From: SLRI01 sp964393275
Lineage (GTDB): Bacteria; Pseudomonadota; Alphaproteobacteria; Geminicoccales; Geminicoccaceae
Direction of reading: 5' to 3'
Length of the DNA stretch: 64,000 bases
NCBI GenBank assembly: GCA_964393275.1
Contig: CAYMTA010000005.1
Location: 62,001-126,000 of the forward strand
Shown here: positions 60,032 to 64,000 of the stretch, piece after piece
How positions within the stretch are numbered: position 1 is the first letter of the stretch
How the letters are laid out: each line of letters opens with the position of its first letter
Notes under the pieces: generated by a model
The model's input: only the letters and a program-made list of their open reading frames with translations
What the model was told of the DNA's origin: nothing
The model's database searches: none
Made by a program: the position numbers and the translations under genes

Positions 60032-60047
60032 CGCTGTCCGGACAGCG
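60032..60047. promoter_or_regulatory. Perfect 16 bp palindrome between the TA pair and the defence operon
   Basis: CGCTGTCCGGACAGCG is a perfect palindrome in the 248 bp gap between the divergent antitoxin and nuclease genes. It could be an operator for either transcription unit. Confidence 0.5.
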
Positions 60048-60133
60048 TGCGACCCGGAAGGTGAACTGAGTCTTGTGGATCCGAATTTCCATCTGTAACA
60101 GCGCGGATCGACAATTAAATTACGTGCGGACCT

Positions 60134-61387
60134 ATGACATCTCCTGATGCTGTTCTGGACAAATCGGACCCCGGCGATGACGTCGCCGCACGCTTTAATT
60201 ATCAGCACTCATATGCAGCGATCAACGCCATTCGGCTGATTACCAACGAAGGCAATATCGACCAAGTTATATGCGAAAACCATGAAGATTATTTGCTGAA
60301 GAACAGAGATGGAAAATTCATCGGCACTCAGATCAAAACTCGAAAGATTACTCTCCAGCCGTTCAAAGCAGCAGAGCCTCAGGTCACCAAGGCGCTGGAA
60401 AGATTCTGCCTACTGGATCAAAGATTCCCAGGCTGCTTTGAATGCTTCGACTTCACCACCAACCACGCGTTCTGGGAGAATGAGCAGTCGCTGAGCAACC
60501 TTCCCTGGCTCTTGGGCACGCTTCGGCAGCGTGGCGGCGTCAAGGGGCTCCGCGAGACCAACCCACTGCGCCAGTATGTCGAGGGCATCGCTGCGAGTTC
60601 CGGCCTCCCCCCCTCGGATGTTGCCGCTACCCTGCTCAGAACAACAGTTCGGGGCCATGAATCGGAAATCACCCATATTCGCAGCAACGTGCAAGAAGCG
60701 CTTTGCGAATGTCCGGGTGTAAAGGATCTGCCCTACACAGCCGTCGCCGCTATCGCGAAGGCGGTCATCCAGCTCGCGCGGGATGCATCAGCCAAAACGC
60801 TCCGGGGACCAATTACAGAACTGTTCGCCCCGGGGACCAACCTAAAGCGGGCGGTCGATAACCATCTCCTCGCCGGAAAGCGAATTCGCAAGGCCGATGT
60901 TCTCGCGGTGATCGACCAGTTCAAAGGCGGCAGCAAGCCCTATCATGATGTCGATGTCACCACGCTCGTTACGCCTGCGGACGCGCCGTCCGACTTGGTG
61001 GTGGCATTTCGAAAACTGGCAAAAGGCGGCGTCGAGGCCGCACGAGTGACAAATATTGAAGATCGTGTTCGCTCGTTCGAGGCATTGTTCATTGAATGGA
61101 GCCGGAAGTACGGAGCGGACGAGGCTACGAAGCGTTACAACAATGTGCTTGCAGTCGTGCAATTCGAAGCCGCCGAGGCGCATGCCAGCGCCGAAAAGGG
61201 CGCGGAGCCTTACGGCTCCGCAATGTACGGCACGCTTGCCGAACGCCTGATGACGCGTGCCAGAGACGATCGCGAGCAACTCCACGGATGTCGTCCCGAA
61301 CACCTGATAGGCGCAGCGGGAGTCCTCACGCAACAGTGCAAGACTTGGTGGTCGCCGTATTTCAATGTCGCCGAGGATGCGTCATGA
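60134..61387 (+). CDS. Lamassu/DdmABC-type effector with DUF4297 (Cap4-like) dsDNA nuclease domain
   Basis: 417 residues. The N-terminal 100 residues show RFNYQHSYAAINAIRLI and the PD-(D/E)xK-like catalytic pattern ENHEDYLLKNRDGKF with IGTQIKTRK, as in DUF4297/Cap4 nucleases. The middle is helical. The C-terminus (ERLMTRARDDREQLHG, LTQQCKTWWSPYF) resembles the C-terminal domain by which ABC-three-component effectors bind their ATPase. This matches DdmA/LmuA. The stop overlaps the next start by 4 nt. GC content is clearly below that of the flanking chromosome, suggesting transfer. No strong ribosome site is visible. Confidence 0.82.
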   Translation: MTSPDAVLDKSDPGDDVAARFNYQHSYAAINAIRLITNEGNIDQVICENHEDYLLKNRDGKFIGTQIKTRKITLQPFKAAEPQVTKALERFCLLDQRFPGCFECFDFTTNHAFWENEQSLSNLPWLLGTLRQRGGVKGLRETNPLRQYVEGIAASSGLPPSDVAATLLRTTVRGHESEITHIRSNVQEALCECPGVKDLPYTAVAAIAKAVIQLARDASAKTLRGPITELFAPGTNLKRAVDNHLLAGKRIRKADVLAVIDQFKGGSKPYHDVDVTTLVTPADAPSDLVVAFRKLAKGGVEAARVTNIEDRVRSFEALFIEWSRKYGADEATKRYNNVLAVVQFEAAEAHASAEKGAEPYGSAMYGTLAERLMTRARDDREQLHGCRPEHLIGAAGVLTQQCKTWWSPYFNVAEDAS

Positions 61388-61950
61388 GCCTGGATCTCAT
61401 CGAGATCGTCACGGCGCTGGACCGAGATGAGGACGTGCATCTCGCCCGCATTATCGTCCTGCTCAAAGCCTTCTCGCGATCCGACGCGCCAGCGATTGAG
61501 GGCATTACCAAGCTGGCAAAACTCGATTTCCTGCTCCGCTATCCCTCATGCCTCGAGAAGGCTTTGATCGCGCGGGGAGTATCGGCCAGGAACATTCCAG
61601 TGGACGACTTCGAGCGGCTGACGATTGAAGCCCGGATGATACGGTACCGCTACGGCCCGTGGGATCATAGGTATCGCCGTTTCCTCAACATTCTGGTGGC
61701 CCGCCGCCTTGCCACAGTTCGCACCGACGGGCGTACAATTCAGATCGACCTTACGCCGCCGGGGAGCGATCTCGCGGAGAAACTAATCGAGTCATCTGGA
61801 TTCTCGCGAGTGTACGAACGGGCAGCCTTGTTGAGCAAGCATCTTAACTTGAAGGCGCGCGCATTAATGGAGTTCATCTACGAACAATTCCCTGAATTGA
61901 CTTCGTTGGAGTTCAACGAGGGGATTGCGTTTACGGGCGAGACCCCATGA
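61384..61950 (+). CDS. Middle component of the Lamassu/ABC-3C type system
   Basis: 188 residues. No enzymatic motif. The N-terminal part (DVHLARIIVLLKAFSRSDAPAIEGITKLAKLDFLLRYPSCLEKAL) looks like a winged-helix segment, followed by a conserved MIRYRYGPWDHRYRRFLNILVARRL stretch and a helical C-terminus. Size, position and overlaps (4 nt on both sides) match LmuC/DdmB, the small subunit that joins the SMC-like ATPase to the effector. Confidence 0.75.
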   Translation: MSLDLIEIVTALDRDEDVHLARIIVLLKAFSRSDAPAIEGITKLAKLDFLLRYPSCLEKALIARGVSARNIPVDDFERLTIEARMIRYRYGPWDHRYRRFLNILVARRLATVRTDGRTIQIDLTPPGSDLAEKLIESSGFSRVYERAALLSKHLNLKARALMEFIYEQFPELTSLEFNEGIAFTGETP

Positions 61951-63887
61951 AGCTGCTGATCGAATCCCTTGTCCTGCTATGCAAGCAGAGCGAGGAACGT
62001 GTCCGTTTCAGCCGCCGACTTTCGTTCTTCCATGGCGAGATGTCGACAGGCAAATCCACGGTCGCAGAGCTAATCGACTATTGCCTTGGCGGCTCGCTGC
62101 AAAAGACGCCCGCGATCCAGAGCGAACTTGTCGGGGTTCAACTCCAGGTATTGGCTGGCGACGCCGCCCTGCTGATCGAGCGCAATCCCAATACCGCCAC
62201 CTCAGTTGAAGTGAGTTGGGAACGTGACGGCGAAGCTGGACGCGAGAACCTTCCCCTTAAGGCCGGCGAAGTGCCGGTCATCGGCGATGAGATCTACAAT
62301 TACAGCGATTTTCTCCTGCGCAGCCTCGGCATGCCGGTGCTGAAGGTCCGCAAGCGCAAAGGCGATCCGGAATCGGCACTCCAGCGTCTGAGCTTCCGGG
62401 ATTTCTACAAATTCTGCTATCTTGATCAACCAGATCTGGATTCCAGCTTTTTCTTGCTCGACCAGCCCATCCGGCAGGAGAAGTCCAAAGATGTGCTGCG
62501 ATACGTCTTGGGCTTTCACAGCGACAGGCTGAATGAGTTGCAAGCGGAACTCTCCGAAGTCCGCCAGGAGCAGCGCACGATGCGCGAGGCTGCCAAACAG
62601 ATCGGCGAGTTTCTCCATCCGTACGGCTTTGCCTCAAAAGCGACAATCGAGTCCGAAATCGACAAACTCAACGATGAGGAAGAAAAGCTCGACGAGGAGA
62701 TTGGAAACCAGGGCAGCGACGCTCTCCCCGCCACGACCGTGGCCGAAGAAGACCAGGCCCTGATCAGCGCGCTTTCGGAGGCGATCGCATCGAAGAAAGA
62801 AGCGATCGCGGATATCGAGCAGCGCCTGAAAGAGCAGGAGTCGCTCATCGCTGAATTTATTGCAATGAAGTTCAAACTCGTCCGATCATCGACAGCATCC
62901 GAACTGCTGAAAGGCGCGGCGTTTCACGCCTGTCCGGCTTGCGGAACCGGAGTAAACCAGAAGAGCGACGGCGAACACTGCGTACTGTGTAAGTCGGACC
63001 TTGCTAAAGCGCCCGGCGGATTTGAAAGCGACAGTGCCGTCATGGAGCGCGATCTCTCTGACCGCATAGACGACCTGAAACGGTCCGTGCAGCGCCTCAA
63101 GAGATCGCACGACCGGCAGCACGAGGAGTTGGGCACGCTGACGAACAAGCGCGCCGACGCGCAACGGCGTGTGGATTTCGCCCGTAGGCAGATCGAGTCC
63201 GAATACATGAAGCGCGCACGGCGGCTTGAGAGTCGCCGCGGCGCGATCAGGGAACGGCGCCACCTGCTGGTGCGCATTATGGGCATGCCCGGCGAGGTCG
63301 AGGCCAAGCTGAAGGAAGCCGATGAGCTGTCGGCAAGAATCAGCGAGCTTGAGCGAGAAATCCAGACCGAACAGGGTCGCTTCGAAGCCGGCGGGCAAAA
63401 TGTCGACGCGCTGGAAAGAAATTTCCATACGCTGCTTCGTGCCATCCACTTTCCCGAAATCAAAGCGGATGACAAGGTCTCTCTGAACCGGCGCACTTGG
63501 TTACCTTACGTGCATCCGAAGGGCAATGAGTCCCTTTCGTGGACATTCAGCGACGCCGGCTCTGGCGGGAAGATGGTACTCTACAAAATATGCTTCGCGC
63601 TTGCGCTGCATCAGACAGCCGCGCAGCGGCATCTGCCGTTGCCAAGGCTTATTGTTATCGATTCGCCGATGAAAAACATCACCCCGGATATCAACCCGGA
63701 GATATTTAGAAATTTCTACACCGAGCTTTACCGGCTATTGGAAGATGATCTCAAATTTTGGCAATGCATCATGATCGATCAGACGCTCTTCGAGCCACCG
63801 GCAACGCTTGAGGATCATCTGGAGCGTCTTCTGACCAAAAACAATCCTGAGCACCCACCACTCATAAGCTATTATCACGGCCACTAG
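61947..63887 (+). CDS. SMC/Rad50-like ATPase of the Lamassu/DdmABC type system (DUF3732-like)
   Basis: 646 residues. Walker A GEMSTGKST at 30-38; long charged coiled coils at about 190-310 and 365-490; between them a hook with Cys329, Cys332, Cys345 and Cys348 (CPAC, CVLC), which probably binds zinc. The ABC signature appears as AGSGGKMVLYKICFALALH (537-555), and the Walker B as LPRLIVIDSP (565-574), where the usual catalytic Glu is Ser. Such ATPases sense DNA ends or foreign DNA and release the nuclease subunit. Corresponds to LmuB/DdmC. Last gene before the window end; the operon's 3' side is not complete enough to see more genes. Confidence 0.85.
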   Translation: MKLLIESLVLLCKQSEERVRFSRRLSFFHGEMSTGKSTVAELIDYCLGGSLQKTPAIQSELVGVQLQVLAGDAALLIERNPNTATSVEVSWERDGEAGRENLPLKAGEVPVIGDEIYNYSDFLLRSLGMPVLKVRKRKGDPESALQRLSFRDFYKFCYLDQPDLDSSFFLLDQPIRQEKSKDVLRYVLGFHSDRLNELQAELSEVRQEQRTMREAAKQIGEFLHPYGFASKATIESEIDKLNDEEEKLDEEIGNQGSDALPATTVAEEDQALISALSEAIASKKEAIADIEQRLKEQESLIAEFIAMKFKLVRSSTASELLKGAAFHACPACGTGVNQKSDGEHCVLCKSDLAKAPGGFESDSAVMERDLSDRIDDLKRSVQRLKRSHDRQHEELGTLTNKRADAQRRVDFARRQIESEYMKRARRLESRRGAIRERRHLLVRIMGMPGEVEAKLKEADELSARISELEREIQTEQGRFEAGGQNVDALERNFHTLLRAIHFPEIKADDKVSLNRRTWLPYVHPKGNESLSWTFSDAGSGGKMVLYKICFALALHQTAAQRHLPLPRLIVIDSPMKNITPDINPEIFRNFYTELYRLLEDDLKFWQCIMIDQTLFEPPATLEDHLERLLTKNNPEHPPLISYYHGH

Positions 63888-64000
63888 AATGAAGACCGAT
63901 TCGTGTGCCACTAGTCTAGCATTGGGCCGACTGGGCTGGATTGCGTGCCATGCGCATGGGCCGGAATGGCCTCGGTGTCGGGTGATTACTATCTCAGGGC
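63888..64000. other. End of window, no gene recognised
   Basis: 113 bp after the ATPase stop without a supported frame. A short ATG frame at 63890 ends after eight codons. Confidence 0.5.

Noticed and set aside
1..64000. tRNA, rRNA, insertion sequences or prophage genes
   Set aside because: None were recognised; no transposase or integrase motif and no tRNA-like cloverleaf was seen by eye.

Overview
The window is 64 kb of GC-rich DNA carrying dense, mostly single-exon bacterial genes, many joined by ATGA-type overlaps. The gene content points to an alphaproteobacterium, probably of the Rhodospirillales/Geminicoccales kind. The pointers are a RegB/RegA redox two-component pair, a zur-znuCB / znuA zinc locus, the pyrF-trpF-trpB-trpA-accD-folC string that is typical of the class, and a PrsK/PrsR pair next to an O-antigen ligase-like polymerase. 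The assignment is inference from gene families only; there is no rRNA or tRNA in the window.

Layout. 1-2433: end of aroE and a membrane-anchored glycerophosphodiesterase. 2437-6013 (minus): a small catabolic cassette (DMT exporter, BKACE enzyme, 3-hydroxyacid dehydrogenase, SDR) of unknown substrate. 6044-9065: zinc uptake with a candidate Zur box at 8126-8138. 9062-15085 (minus): trehalose synthesis from glucan (treZ-malQ-treY). 15445-16335: three small envelope stress-type membrane proteins. 16599-27851 (plus): a TPR/FlgO-like membrane regulator followed by nine mostly exported proteins, including an 854-residue arylsulfatase, two putative outer-membrane proteins, a DUF1254/DUF1214 protein, a DUF4410 lipoprotein, a Cys-rich repeat protein, a DUF2092 protein, a Gly/Ser repeat protein and a K-channel-like protein. 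This is the largest uncharacterised functional unit here. 27877-35383: a complete sialic acid uptake and degradation cluster (nanM, nanA, nanR, SiaPQM-type TRAP transporter, nanE, nanK), followed by a scrambled dctM/dctP remnant.

36443-39220 holds an Ada-like regulator whose methyltransferase domain is cut short, several small proteins and a strikingly AT-rich promoter region. 39247-45087 is the pyrF-trp-accD-folC operon. 45211-50829 carries DUF202, a GH15 glucoamylase/trehalase, a persulfide dioxygenase-like hydrolase, two tandem RegA paralogues with almost identical DNA-binding domains, and RegB. 51254-56132 is prsK-prsR and the polymerase. 56272-58402 has rsmD, rluB and a class I amidotransferase-like peptidase.

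58403-64000 is the accessory end of the window. A gene-free 940 bp stretch contains three different repeat families: a 64 bp duplication, an 11-mer spaced every 20-21 bp, and a 32 bp palindromic array. It is followed by a ParDE-like toxin-antitoxin pair and then a lower-GC three-gene operon: a DUF4297/Cap4-type nuclease, a small middle component, and a Rad50/SMC-like ATPase with a CxxC...CxxC hook. I read this as a Lamassu / DdmABC / ABC-3C type anti-phage or anti-plasmid defence system.

Start codons were chosen by Shine-Dalgarno spacing, overlap with the upstream gene and family N-termini; several are GTG or TTG. Family names come from recognised motifs, not from any database search.
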